This document shows, piece by piece, positions 42,102 through 58,972 of a DNA stretch of 64,000 nt; within the stretch, counting starts at the first letter, position 1, and every line of letters starts with the position of its first letter. This DNA comes from Balamuthia mandrillaris (lineage: Eukaryota; Discosea; Longamoebia; Balamuthiidae): positions 1-64,000 of the forward strand of contig JAVKOQ010000078.1 of the NCBI GenBank assembly GCA_031835245.1, in the 5' to 3' direction. The notes below the pieces were generated by a model, which saw nothing but the letters and a program-made list of their open reading frames with translations, did not search any database and was not told the origin of the DNA. A program made the translations under genes and the position numbers.

Positions 42102-45093
42102 CTCTCTCCCACCCTTTTCCCACTCCCTCTCTCATTCTGTGTTGAATGGAGGTAATGCTAAGTTCTCATTTACTTGACAGCATGAAAAAGTTCGTGTCAC
42201 TACGCTCAGACTTGCGCTACTGGAGGGTCATAGCCGTAACGTTGGTGACCTGCAACCTTCTTTGTTATCTGTCTTTCATCTTTGCAGTCGTTTACAAATG
42301 GCCTGGTTCGTTTTTTCGTTTACTTTCTTGCTTGAACAAAGTACTAAATAAACTTTTCGTTCAGAGTTGGAAGAAGAAGTGCTGAGATTGATACAAGCAG
42401 CCTTCCGAGGTATAACCTACGTTGTACTTGGTGCTACATGTCTTCTCTTTATGTTGCTTTGCAACAGACAGGAGCGCATCGGTCGTCGTCCTTCTCGCTT
42501 GGTACGAACATGGTGAAGAAGAAGAAGAATCAATAGGACAAGAAGAGAAAGAAGGTGAATTGATAGATTCATCAACTAATCTCAGTGCAAACGAAACAGG
42601 CAAATGGGATGCTCGTAATGGCCACTTTTTGCTACTTTGGACGTTTCCTGTTGGAGTGCCTCTTCTCATTTTGGCTGAAAAAAGAGCCAGACCTGGGTCG
42701 CGTGTATCTAGAGGGACTCTCGCCAGGCCCGTTCCCCTATATTGGCTTGTTTCTCTTTTACTTTTTGGGGGACATCCTCCCTGGCTTTTGCTTGTTGCTT
42801 GTCTACTGTGAGCTGTGGAACGTTCCCGTGTTTTGCTGTTGCGGAGGAGGCAGCCTTCATTCCTTCCACGTTATCAACGTACCGGGTACTTCTCGCAGCA
42901 GCCATCGAGGAGGTAGAGGAGGCCGACCACATCGTTGGGAAGGAAGGAAGCGTTCCTCCACTGGGGCTTTGCTCTGCAGCGAAGCTCCTTTGGAGGATGA
43001 TTATCTTGGTGTCATAGAGTTTGCGGAAGAGTCTGGAAGTGGCTTTCTTAGCAACAAAAAGTTTGTGGCACCAGACAGCAACTATGATGAAGAGGGTGGA
43101 AGAGGTTTTGTCTTTGAGCGGAACTACGGAGCGAGCGATGTTTTGTCAGAAGAGGATGCTCCGCCTTTGTTGATTCTTGGCAGCGCGCCGAACAATCAAC
43201 CAGTACATCCACCCTCATCTCAACAACGAGGACGACGCCCCACTCTGCAAAAAGGAGACACACAGAATGCCCAGTTGCCGCAGGCAGCGGAGAGGGAAGA
43301 CAGTGCCGTAACGAGACGGAGAGCTCTCTCTAGAAGCCGGCTAAAGGAGCTTTCAACGCAACCATGGCAAAATGCAGGACTTAAACGGATTTCAGAGGAG
43401 GAACTCACGCTCCACCAGGTGCTTTTTTCTTTCTTCATCCTTTTCTGCTTACGTTTGCATTTGGTGATAAATATCTCATGTTAATTGTTATACTAGCCAA
43501 TTGGGTCTGGTGGCTACGGTAAGGTCTTCCAAGCACAGTGGAAGGAAAAAGGGCCGGTTGCTATCAAAAAGTTTCACTTTTTCCCGGAAGAAAGAAACCC
43601 TGAACGAGCTCGCTTTGAAATAGAAGTTGGGAGAGAAATATTTGTACTTACGTAAGTGTTAATCTCTCGCTCTCGCTCTCTCGCGCTCTCTCTCTCTCTC
43701 TCTCTCTCACACGCACGCACACACATATACTCTCTGTTGTTGTGTCGCTAACATTGAGACTATGATTTCTCACTTGATAGAGAAGTGCGGCACCCCAATA
43801 TAGTACAGCTACATGGTATTACGACGTTGGATGGCAGTCCTGCTCTCGTTATGGAACTCATGGAAACCAATCTATGGGACTTGTTGCATCGGCGAAAGCC
43901 TCAAGGTTTTACCTTACAGCTACGGATTGCTGTCGCCAGAGAAATAGCTAAAGGTCTGCTGCTCTTCTTGTAACTGTTTATGCCGAATTCTCTCTCATCT
44001 TTATTTTTTTTTAAAAAAAAAAGCAATGCGGGTATTAGAGGAAAATGAAATTATACATAGAGACTTGGTGAGGATAATCTGTTTTTGTTTACCTCTTTTA
44101 TGGCCTTTGCTAATACGTTCCATTCTCTCTCATACAGAAACCACACAATGTATTGTTGAGCAACTATGAAGAAGCATTTAGGAAGGGCCAAGTGCCACCT
44201 GTGAAACTGTGTGACTTTGGCTTATCCAGAGACGTTGCAACTAAAATGACCATTGGCCCCACCACTGCTCGGGTTAGCTTCATGTTCTGTTTGTTCTTTT
44301 CCTTCTCTTTTTTAAATGTAAAAAAATTCTTTGCATTTAGTATAACGCACCGGAGGTACTGCGGCACGGTGCCTACTCCAAGAAAGCGGACGTGTACAGC
44401 TACGGGGTGGTGTTATGGGAGCTGTTAACAAACGACATCCCATGGAAGGAGCATCGATACGTGTTCCCGATAACTCAGCTTGTTGACAGCGGGCAGCGGC
44501 CACCGATTCCTCCCTTCTGTCCAGACTTTATACGAAAGCTCATAACGGCGTGTTGGTTGAGCGAACCCTCCCTTCGTCCCTCTTTCCGTCGTATCTGCAT
44601 GAAGCTCGCTCAGTTCTTTGGAGAAAACGAGGAAGAGGGAGGAAGTTCTTCCTCTTCTACTCCCTCATGTTCAGAGTATGTGGAACAGCTGGGGCCACTA
44701 GAAGAGGAGCGGCTGGAGTGGATGTTTCAAAAAGAATTAAGAGAGCAAGAGCAAGAACGAGAACAGCAGGAGGCCAAGAAAAACAACGGAGGCGGCGGTC
44801 GTCGTCGGAGCGGACCCGATGCTGTTGCCGCTGCCCTCAACAACAACAATGCTCCCTTACGACTAAACTTATCCCAGCAACAACAAACAGAAGAACAGCA
44901 GCACGCTTATCAACAGGGAGAGGGAGAGGAAGAGGGAGAAGAAGAAGAGGGCAGTGGTGAGCAGCAACCACTCATCGGCAGTCTCGGAGGTGCTGCCCCT
45001 TCCTTCAGCGACTACGACGAGATTAACAGTGGTGGGGGCGGCAGCATATCCTCCTCCTCCACTTCAGGGGGGCGGAGGAGGCCTCCCCACTAG
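41620..45093 (+). CDS. seven-helix receptor fused to a TKL kinase (GPCR-TKL)
   Basis: Ten exons: 41620-41791, 41881-41995, 42181-42305, 42365-42501, 42567-43418, 43497-43651, 43781-43953, 44024-44067, 44138-44272, 44341-45093; 886 aa, frame closes. Residues 1-260 hold about seven hydrophobic segments, among them ALLTLYGALALATLVLLLVY, VIAVTLVTCNLLCYLSFIFA, GITYVVLGATCLLFMLLC, VMATFCYFGRFLLECLF and YIGLFLFYFLGDILPGFCLL, with a basic loop between the fifth and sixth, as in cAMP-receptor-like GPCRs. A 200-residue cytosolic linker leads to a TKL kinase (about 468-740): GSGGYGKVF, VAIKKF, HRDLKPHNVLL, DFGLS, NAPEVL, DVYSYGVVLWELL. All catalytic residues are present. The tail is Gln/Glu/Ser-rich. 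This couples an external signal directly to phosphorylation. Confidence 0.85.
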
Positions 45094-45169
45094 AGCCTAT
45101 TTGACCTTGACCCCTTTCCTCTTTTTGCGTTGCTAACTTGTTTGTAGATTGTTGTTTTTTTTTTTTATC

Positions 45170-45302
45170 CTCCTCCGCTTTATCGTTATCATCCTCCTCC
45201 GCTTTATCCTCCGCTTTATCATCATGGTCATCCTCCTCAGCAGCGGCGGCAGCTTTATCGTCATCATCATCCTCATCCTCAGCAGCGGCAGCTTTGTTCG
45301 TT
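45170..45302 (-). repeat. imperfect repeat reading as Asp/Glu/Lys/Ala on the minus strand
   Basis: Units of CATCCTCCTC and CGCTTTATC alternate between two rightward genes. On the minus strand one frame reads repeated DKAEEDD. There is no splice context or homology, so it is entered as a repeat, not a gene. Confidence 0.6.
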
Positions 45303-45388
45303 AAAAAAAATTCCACACCCCCAAAAAAAAAAATCCATCAGTAGCCGCCGAGGAGACGAGAAGAGAAGAGAGGGCACCACGGCAACGT

Positions 45389-49092
<3,704 letters not shown>

Positions 49093-49157
49093 ACTCTTTT
49101 TTTTTTTTTTGTTGGTTTGTATGTACAAGAAAGAGAGAGAGAGAGGGATGAAGTTGT

Positions 49158-50082
49158 TCAAGCACGAACAACCACAGGCGCCCTCCATTTGATGTAAAGC
49201 ACGACAACAGTGAAGGTGAGAAATATCACGATGATGAACAGAAGCAAGACCCCAAACACTATTCCAAACACTTCAGCATTGCTTAGGCCTGATTCTTCTT
49301 CATCTGGCTGTTGCTCCCATGTTTCGCTGCCATCTTCTCCATTGCTTTCGTTGCTGTTATTGCTGCTGCTTGAAGTTGATGAGGATCCTGTGTTACACCG
49401 GGTTGAATATGTAATCGCCCTTTGTTTAACAAAACAGAAAAGAAGAGTAAGCTTAGCTATCACGACGAAAGAGAGGCAATGGTACTTTTCGGCACAGAAG
49501 CGGTCCCATTTGTCTACGCAACAGGTGACGTCTTTTTCGCACACAATTTGCTGAATCTCTTCGTCGACGCAGCCACGGCAGCTTAACTCTGATGATGTTT
49601 GAGAGCAACAACGTTCAACAAGGCACGGCTCTTCCGCTGAAGAGAGAGAAGATAGTGAGAAGAAAAACGAAATAAGGAATGAAGGACGGCGAGCTTTTTT
49701 GGTGAGTTTGTACCTCTGCAAGAACCGCATTCAGAAAAGGCCTTGCTGACGCAAGTGCTATCCCAGTGACCGTCGCTCCTGCAACAATAAGGATCCTAGA
49801 GAAGGAACGAAAGTAAAGATTAGCGCCAGTTTGGATGATGACCTGGAGTGTGACATGCCTTGGCACATACACACGCCTCTAGATCTTCATCCTCGCAGTC
49901 GGAGCAACCCTGTTCAGCAACAACACAGCAGTCTCCTTTTGTGCAAGTAGAAGAAGAATCTTGCGAATAGACCACTGTAATGGATAGACCTATCAGAACA
50001 AAATGCAAAGGAATGTACTTGACAAACGTATACCTGATTGAAGCAGGAGTAAGAAAAACAACGCTGTCAACGTTCTCTTCAT
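49158..50082 (-). CDS. Cys-rich type I membrane protein
   Basis: Five exons: 50082-50034, 49974-49871, 49795-49714, 49636-49486, 49419-49158; 215 aa, frame closes. Signal peptide KRTLTALFFLLLLQ. The extracellular part has paired Cys units with a shared pattern: GCSDCEDEDLEAC, DPYCCRSDGHWDSTCVSKAF and later DVTCCVDKWDRFCAEK, that is CC...WD..C repeated. A Ser/Asn-rich stalk, then a transmembrane helix (VFGIVFGVLLLFIIVIFLTF) and a short cytosolic tail (KWRAPVVVRA). Similar D-x-x-CC-x-WD-x-C units occur in bacterial and protist surface proteins. Likely a cell-surface protein; ligand unknown. An open frame from 50245 upstream is not needed for this model. Confidence 0.75.
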
Positions 50083-50346
50083 TGCGTGATGGGTTTGATG
50101 TTTGTTTTGCTGTATGCTCCTTTGGTGGAATAAATGTTTGAGTTTCCTGCGCTCCTGTTTTCGGGAATGAGGCTAAGCGGTCGCTACGCAACTTAACCAA
50201 AAGTTTTTTTCCTTCCAAGGTAAGAGTTTTAGGTTTGGTGACCATAGTGATGATCAGCGTTAGTAGTTGTTATGGCGATATATTCCTTTGTTCTCTCTGA
50301 GATGTTTCTGTTTTCTCAACAAACTTTTTTTCTGGTAAACGTTGGT

Positions 50347-50650
50347 TTATTTATCGGGTAAGTCTGTTACAAACTAGAAAGGTAGAGTTAGTTTCTTTCG
50401 AGAGAAGAGAGAAAGGGAGAAGTGAGCAGCAAACCATGCAACCAGGTGAGTGTGTGATAACCAAATCCAACTTGGCAGAAAGGGCGGCCAACGAGGAAGT
50501 GACGCCACACGGCCAAAACACGGGCTGCTCCCCTTCTTTTATGGTAACAGCATCTCCAAAGTCTGGTTTTGCAAGATCAGGGATGCCAAGTGCTGATGCA
50601 TCGCCATGATGCACCGGTGGTCCATGCGATGCTGGAAAGTTTGCTGGGGA

Positions 50651-50697
<47 letters not shown>

Positions 50698-51492
50698 AGA
50701 ATGTGGTATTTGTTAAAAGCAGTGAGAGAATACCAGTAATCTCAGCGGCCTTTGCAACTTGGTCTGATGGGAATGGTCGCATGCTCACCACCAATGGACA
50801 TTCAAACGGACCAACAGCCTCACACTGAGTCATTTCATTAACATACGAGGAGAAACGAAGCGAAAGCAGAAGATAGGAATAAAGAAAGAGAGAGATAACC
50901 TGTCGGTTGGTAATGTACATGGACACATTCTTGCGTTCAGTGATGTTTCGTATCTCGAGTCCTCCCTCTTGCAAAGCCCTTTCAAAGCCAAAGCTGCAGC
51001 CAAGGAAAAAACTGACCATGTCTTCCGTAAAGTATTCCTTGATGTCCGTCACCTCAGCCGCCAACTCGCCGTTTCGCCACACCCTGTAACGTGGTAGGTC
51101 CGTCCGCACATCTGCTCCTTTGGCAAGAGCCTTTGGCTCTGTCTCTCCTATTATCGGGCGCGAGCGAAGTCAGAAAATAGAGCGAGCAAGAAGAAGGGAA
51201 GTGTGGAGAAGAGGACCTGGAGCCAAAACCGCAAGCAATGGACAGGCAGCTGAGTTTTTCTTACAAAAGGCTTCAAACTCGGTTGCTTGGGCCTTTGGCA
51301 TTATTACAAGGCTACAAACAAGAGAGAAGAGTGAGAGTAAGAAAAAATTGAACAAAATGAGGTTTTTGAGTTCAATAGAAACAGCAGCACTCACTTGGCC
51401 TGTTGATACCCCAAGCACATACCCGAGGTGGACTTATCCCACTCGCCAGCTCGGATCTTTTGACGCAAGGCAGCAGGCGAAAGCTCCTCCAT
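50347..51492 (-). CDS. D-glutamate cyclase / YcsI (DUF1445) family protein
   Basis: Six exons: 51492-51395, 51311-51217, 51147-50900, 50824-50734, 50643-50435, 50373-50347; 255 aa, frame closes. Family blocks in order: ALRQKIRAGEWDKSTSG, NLVIMPKAQATEF, ADVRTDLPRYRVWRNGE, MVSFFLGCSFGFERALQEG, GPFECPLVVSMRPFP, FPASHGPPVHHGD, GIPDLAKPDFGD, PVFWPCGVT and ITHSPGCMFVTD at the end. In bacteria these are called putative hydro-lyases (YcsI); the vertebrate DGLUCY homologue cyclises D-glutamate to 5-oxo-D-proline in mitochondria. Here the stand-alone bacterial-size form is present, without an obvious targeting peptide. The last exon codes only eight residues. Confidence 0.9.
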
Positions 51493-51728
51493 CTCCTCCG
51501 CTTCCTTCTTTTCCCCTTTTTCTGTTTGGTGAATTAATTATTACTATTATTGCCATAAAACAAAACCTGCTGCAGTTCGATTCGATCCGACGTTACCACC
51601 TTAACCCTCAAAAATTTCACCGCGGAGAATTGGATTCGAACCGGCGGCCTTCCTTTCGCGAACAAAAAGAGAGAAACAGCAAGTGTTTCTGCCTCTCTGA
51701 GCGAGCGTAGCGAGAAAAAAAGAGAGCG

Positions 51729-52664
51729 ATGCAAGCAAGCAAGGAGTTTGTGGAGAAATTTGATCGTTGGACCACTCCGTTGGCCGGTGCTGACAAGGTC
51801 CTTCGAACCGTCTCCTACGTTGTGCGCTTCATCGCCACAAGCTATCTCCACCGCAAGCCTAACAGGTTTTCTTTCTATTCCTCCATATATATTTGTTTTT
51901 GTTTCGCTACTTTTTTTGTCACCTTACGCCCGCACGTACACAAAGCAAAAGCGAATGGCCCAAACGCTTGATGCAGCTGGGTTCCAGCTTCTCCGAAGCA
52001 CGTACCATACATAGGTTCGTTGGGTTGGCCGGCACGCTGCCCGGCATTTGGCAGAATAACACTGATGACCCACTCATTTGGTGGCTCAACTTTTTCAAGA
52101 CGTGGAGTATGGTTGTCTATTACCCCATGGAGCATTTGTACTGGTTGAATAACAAAAAGATTATTCGAACCACAAAGGTGCGGAACTCTCTTCTCTCTCT
52201 CATCTTTGTGGCTCTCGTTTGTTCTCTCTTCTTTCTTGTGTTTCTTTACTAACGTTTATGCACGCATGCTACAGGACCCCAACTGGCTTTCCAATTGGTC
52301 CTGCTTTGCCTGGGCTGTTTACATTGTTGCTGATATCATTAACTCTTTCTACAAGTAACTTTCTTCTTCTCCTTCTTTTAGTGGCATTTGTAACGATTCA
52401 AACAAAAACAACACTCCAAGGTTGCGGAAGAACTTGGCTGCAAGCAAAGAGCTTGCCACCCACAAACAACAATCAATCGAGAAGCAGTTAGCGCTGAGAA
52501 ACGAGCGGACAAGAATCTTTGTGGAGCTGATTAAGAACTGGGCGGACCTGCCCAACGCCGTCACCTGGTCCTTCGACCTGAACACACCTGCGCCTGCCAT
52601 TTGGGGCTTTGGCAGCATCTCTTCATTGGCTGGCGTTTATCTTTCATGGACCAATTTGGCTTGA
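51729..52664 (+). CDS. PEX11: peroxisomal membrane protein PEX11
   Basis: Four exons: 51729-51865, 51946-52177, 52275-52354, 52421-52664; 230 aa, frame closes. The N-terminal amphipathic region (FVEKFDRWTTPLAGADKVLR) and the following WPKRLMQLGSSFSEART match the PEX11 helix that binds and curves the peroxisomal membrane. Mid-protein WWLNFFKTWSMVVYYPMEH and the C-terminal hydrophobic segment WGFGSISSLAGVYLSWTNL fit the family, as does the length. PEX11 drives elongation before peroxisome fission. It shares a 236 bp divergent promoter with the D-glutamate cyclase gene. Confidence 0.88.
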
Positions 52665-52745
52665 AGTTGAAATGAAGAAAGAAGAAACGGGTGTTCTTCT
52701 TTATTTTATTTTTTGCAGCAGTACAAATACAACGAAAAAGCAGAG

Positions 52746-52781
<36 letters not shown>

Positions 52782-52795
52782 CTAGCACAGTTGTT

Positions 52796-54785
<1,990 letters not shown>

Positions 54786-55062
54786 CTACTCCACGTTTTT
54801 AACGCAAAGACCCAAAAAAAAAGCACCTTTACTGGTCTTTCAGGGTTGGTGGTCGGTCGGGTTCGCGGAACACATCAAAGGCTTTCCCCCACACACCCCT
54901 CTTTCTATTAGGTTGGTGGCTTCTGGGGGGAAGAGCTAGACTGTGTCGACAAAAAGTAAATTAAAGAAAGAAAGACGAAAAACAAGTAGCGGCAGGCAGG
55001 CAGGTCTTCGTAGTGGGTTCAACAAAGGCGTAGCGAGCTGCTGGCAAACAGGAGGGAAAGCA

Positions 55063-56200
55063 ATGTTTCAAGTGTCGTCGTCGGAGGTGGCGTGGGTGGA
55101 AAAGGGAGTCGCTATGGACTTGCGTAGCGATGGCCGGGGGCGGTTGGACTACAGGCACTTCACTTTGGAAACGGGAGTGATCTCTCAAACGAACGGCTCC
55201 GCTCGGCTGAAGCTCGACACCACGGACGTGCTGGTCGGGGTCAAGGTGGACCTGGGCGAGCCCAAACCGGAGACACCGGACCAAGGCATCCTTCGCTTCT
55301 CGGTGGAGTGCAGTCCCAGCATTTCTCCCGAGTTTGAGGGTAGGGGAGGAGAAGAATTGAACGTGGAGTTGGCGAGCATTCTCGCTCGTGCCAACCACAA
55401 CGCGTTGGATCTTAAGAGCCTTTGCGTCATTCCTGGCAAGCTCTGTTGGACTCTTTACGTGGACGCTCTGGTTTGTCTTTTCTCTCCTTTCTTCTCGTTT
55501 TTCTGGAAAAAAATATAACTGTAAAGCAAAGGTAATGGACTCATCAGGAAACCTTGTTGATGCCCTTTCCATTGCCACAAGGGCGGCCCTGCAAAACACA
55601 ACGTAAGTATATTGCTTTCGTTCTCCTCCTTTACGTCCTTTTTGTCTGATCAGAATTCCCATGAAGCATTCCAAAGATAGAAGTAGACGAGGAAGAAGGC
55701 TTTGAAGTTTCAGATGACCCCTTGGAGTCAACGCGGCCAGACATCAGCAACGTCCCTGTTTGTGTCACCCTCACAAAAGTTTGTTCCCCACCTCTATTTC
55801 TCTCGCTTCTCTCAAATGGTTGGCTAAAGACACGCAACAAATACAAAACAAACAGCTAGGACAACACTTTATAGCTGATGCAACGCTGCAAGAAGAGCAA
55901 TGCAAAGGCGTTCGTGTGATTGTCTCCGTCAACGGCAAGGGCAACATCAATGCTGTACAAATGGGTGGTCATGGCGGCGTGTCTCCTTCTCTTCTCAAAT
56001 CCATTATTCAAGTACGTTTTTTACTCTTCCTACCCGTTTCGACTCTTTTTTTGGTTGCTAACGTCAAAAAAAAACCTCTGTAGGAAGCGAAAAGGATGGG
56101 CGTTGACATAATAAACGCACTGGATGACGCTTTACAGAAGGAACAGGAATACAAGCGGGATGGATCCTCTTCTTCCTCGTTTGGCTTTTTTCTGTCATAG
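55063..56200 (+). CDS. RRP42: exosome complex subunit RRP42 (EXOSC7)
   Basis: Five exons: 55063-55470, 55532-55602, 55667-55778, 55856-56011, 56084-56200; 287 aa, frame closes. RNase PH-like core: EKGVAMDLRSDGRGRLDYR, VGVKVDLGEP, FSVECSPSISPEF, CWTLYVDALVMDSSGNLVDA, and the C-terminal RNase PH domain (GVRVIVSVNGKGNINAVQ). Length and motifs are those of RRP42, one of six ring subunits of the RNA exosome. The phosphorolytic residues of active RNase PH are not conserved, as expected. The RING/F-box gene starts 295 bp away in the opposite direction. Confidence 0.92.
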
Positions 56201-56245
56201 TAAGAAGAACATCGTTCATCCTTTTGTTGGTTATCTCCCTTTCAG

Positions 56246-56283
<38 letters not shown>

Positions 56284-56309
56284 GAAAGGGGATGCATAAA
56301 CGAAACAGA

Positions 56310-57720
56310 TTAATCACAACTGCCCGTATCAAGACCCGTCAACATCAGCAAATAACCGATGATATAAGATGCAATGGCGGCCAATCCGCCATAAAACAGC
56401 ACCAAAATGCCGCTCCACCACCATCTTTGAAGCGTGAACCGGCTCTTTTGTTGTGCATAGATACATAGATAGACAGGAAAAGAGGATAAGAACAAGAGAG
56501 ACATTAAAAAAAAAGAGAGGAGTGATATTACAAACCTTGATGGCACCAAGAACAAAGAGAGTGATGCCGGTGAGAATGCCGGCTAACATAAAGGCTGCGT
56601 CAAAGTCATCGTCCATAGAGGGTGCTGCCAACAAGATAAAGTAGGCTATCAGCGGTACCAACCCAAAGATCACAAACGACGTAAACGTTATGAGCCCTTG
56701 GGGGGGAAAAAAAGAGCAACAGTTAACAGCATATTAAAGCGAATATTTGAAAAAGAGAGAAGAGTAGAAGAGTAAGAAGAGAGGCAAAAAAGAAGAGACA
56801 AGACAAACCATGCTTCCAGGGCTTTTCATCAGGGTCATACATGATACCAAGCTCCTCCACCATCATAACGTCCACAAAGAGGTCCTTGTGCTTGGCCATG
56901 ATGCCAACCACTGTCTCTGCGTCATCCTTGCTCATACCTTTGCTCACGTAGAGTTCCACCATTTCTTGTATCTCTCCTTCTATGTAGTTATCCACTTCCC
57001 TTGCAAACACACACCAAGTTAAAGAATGGAAAGGAAAGAGGAGCAGTAAACTAGGAATTGGAGCTTTGTAGTACCAAGCCTCACGCCTTCGCTCTGCTTT
57101 GGCAAAGGCCATCTCCGCTTCTGTGCTGAGGTAATCGCCCATGCCCATGCTTATGCCATCAGCAATCATGTTCGCAACACCCAAGATTATCACAACACCA
57201 GTTGCTAGTTTGAAAAAAAAAAAGAAGTTGGAGGAGGGAAGGGATGAGAAAGATTTTTTTTCCTTCACATCAGGGACACAGAAAAGTACGGTAGCGACAG
57301 AAGAAAGGTACCAAGACCAGCGCCCGCAACACCAGCCACGATGGCAAAGGTAGTGATAATCCCATCTAGACCTCCGTAAACAATGCTCTTCAGGTATTTT
57401 CCTGCCTCACTGGAAGGAGTATAAGTCTGCAATTAGAAGAAAGATTTAGCAGTGTGCACATACGTTTTGTGAGCCTCTGCCGCTTTGGCATACTGCACGC
57501 TGTGAGCCAGACGAGAAGCGTCGGCATCCCTTTCCCTGTAGGCTTTCTTGGCGCGCGACAGCCTGGTCGCGGTTGCACCCAGCTCCTGCATTTGCACCGC
57601 GCTGCCGCCGTGACTCTCCTCCTCCTCCTCGTGCCCCTCCTCCTCCGAGCTGGCGCTAGCGGAGGTGGTATCCTCCTCAGCCCGCGCATACCCCGTCTCC
57701 TGCTGCTGCTGGCTGGCCAT
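56310..57720 (-). CDS. VIT1/CCC1-family iron (manganese) transporter
   Basis: Six exons: 57720-57464, 57409-57312, 57204-57075, 56999-56809, 56696-56536, 56444-56310; 323 aa, frame closes. After an acidic 85-residue cytosolic start, the five-helix VIT fold is clear: [46 protein letters not shown], the metal-binding cytosolic helix region ([20 protein letters not shown]), and C-terminal helices ([39 protein letters not shown]). The family moves Fe2+ or Mn2+ into vacuoles or related stores in exchange for protons. An alternative 33 bp intron at the first joint is possible but less likely than the 54 bp one used. Confidence 0.92.
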
Positions 57721-57827
57721 CTGTCCTTTTTTCCCCCCTTTTGCCTTGCCTTCAACACCAATGGAATTTCCTGCAGACCCTGCATTAATTAAAAGGTTTG
57801 TTCAAGGCAGCTGAAAAAACAAAGCAC

Positions 57828-58901
57828 ATGCAGGCATCCTCCTCTGGCTCTTCTGCTTCCTCTTCCGCTGCTCCTCCTCCTCCTCCTCCTCCGACTATCG
57901 ATACGAATCAGTTCTGGAGAGAATTAGAACGTCGCACGGCCGGGCAGAGCTCTGTGTTTGAAGAGGAATGGCAAAAGTTTCAGGCGGAGCGAGAGCAGCT
58001 CCGCCAGGAGCGGCAGTTATTCGAACAAACCACACAAAAGCTGGAGAACGCGCAGTGCTCTGCACCTATTAAATTGGACGTCGGAGGGCAGGTCTTCAAG
58101 ACAAGCCTCCGAAACCTCCTCAAAGAGCCTCACTCCTTCTTCGCGGTAATGTTTTCTGGCGCCTGGACAGCCCAAGCGGACGAAAACGGATGCTACTTCA
58201 TCGACCGTGACCCCAAACACTTTCGCGTCATCCTCAACTACCTTCGCACAGGCGAGGTGGTGCTACCGCAAGACCCAGAGGCCGTCGCGGAGCTTCTCAA
58301 AGAAGTGGAGTTCTATCAGCTGTCATCACTTTGGCAGGAAATTGAAAGCCAACGCCACAACAACAAGAAAGCTCAAGCTGAACAAACTCCGACCGAAGCG
58401 TATCCACGGATAGTGTGGTCGTCATTCAGTACCATTCCCTCCAACAACAATCAAACGCTCTCTTCGAACGGTGGGTGGGCCAATGCCTACGGTCCTCCCT
58501 TACCTTCTGAAAAGCCCGTCCCTTACTGGATGTTCCAAGTGGATAGGAATGCGGGACCAGGCCACATCTGCATCGGCTTTGGCAACACTGAGTCCATCAA
58601 CGAGTTGGTGGAGTGCGGCATTAGCTGCTGCATCGGCAAGCTAGAGGGCAGCTTCTCCGTGGTTTCCGGATGCACTTGGGAGGGCTACACAGGCTCCTCC
58701 TGCAAAAATCCAGGCCACCAGTGCAACGGCTGGCAGGAGGGCGATAAGGTGGGATTTATTGTTCAACACGACTCACTCGTGTTTGTGCACAACCAGGAGA
58801 TGGTCTTCTGGTTTAGGCCAGGCCTGCAGTGGCTTGCTGGATGGACTCCTGTAATCAGTCTTCATTGTCCTCTGGATCAATGCACTCTTCTGACGTCATG
58901 A
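57828..58901 (+). CDS. KCTD-type BTB (T1) domain protein with C-terminal beta domain
   Basis: Intronless, 357 aa from the first ATG (57828). Ser/Pro-rich start, short coiled coil (FQAEREQLRQERQLFEQ), then the T1/BTB domain of KCTD proteins: IKLDVGGQVFKTSLRNLL, FFAVMFSGAW, YFIDRDPKHFRVILNYLRTG, LLKEVEFYQL. KCTD BTB domains form pentamers and often act as cullin-3 adaptors. The C-terminal 150 residues have PYWMFQVDRNAG, HICIGFGN, QEGDKVGFIVQHDSLVF and look like a beta-sandwich resembling SPRY, with several Cys residues; that part is less certain. It starts 107 bp from the VIT1-like gene, divergently. Confidence 0.82.
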   Translation: MQASSSGSSASSSAAPPPPPPPTIDTNQFWRELERRTAGQSSVFEEEWQKFQAEREQLRQERQLFEQTTQKLENAQCSAPIKLDVGGQVFKTSLRNLLKEPHSFFAVMFSGAWTAQADENGCYFIDRDPKHFRVILNYLRTGEVVLPQDPEAVAELLKEVEFYQLSSLWQEIESQRHNNKKAQAEQTPTEAYPRIVWSSFSTIPSNNNQTLSSNGGWANAYGPPLPSEKPVPYWMFQVDRNAGPGHICIGFGNTESINELVECGISCCIGKLEGSFSVVSGCTWEGYTGSSCKNPGHQCNGWQEGDKVGFIVQHDSLVFVHNQEMVFWFRPGLQWLAGWTPVISLHCPLDQCTLLTS

Positions 58902-58972
58902 GCAGATAGAGAAGCGGAGACACAAGCAAGACAAACAAAGAGAGAAGGTTTTGTGTGTATCGCAAATAAATT

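Noticed and set aside
42501-42566. Alternative receptor exon reading through VLLAWYEHGEEEEE
   Set aside because: The model with donor TTG|GTACGA and acceptor GATAG keeps a membrane helix and basic third loop and leaves frame closed; the alternative loses the helix.
54843-55062. Longer N-terminus for RRP42 from an upstream start at 54943
   Set aside because: The upstream residues are low-complexity and basic, and family length fits the ATG at 55063.
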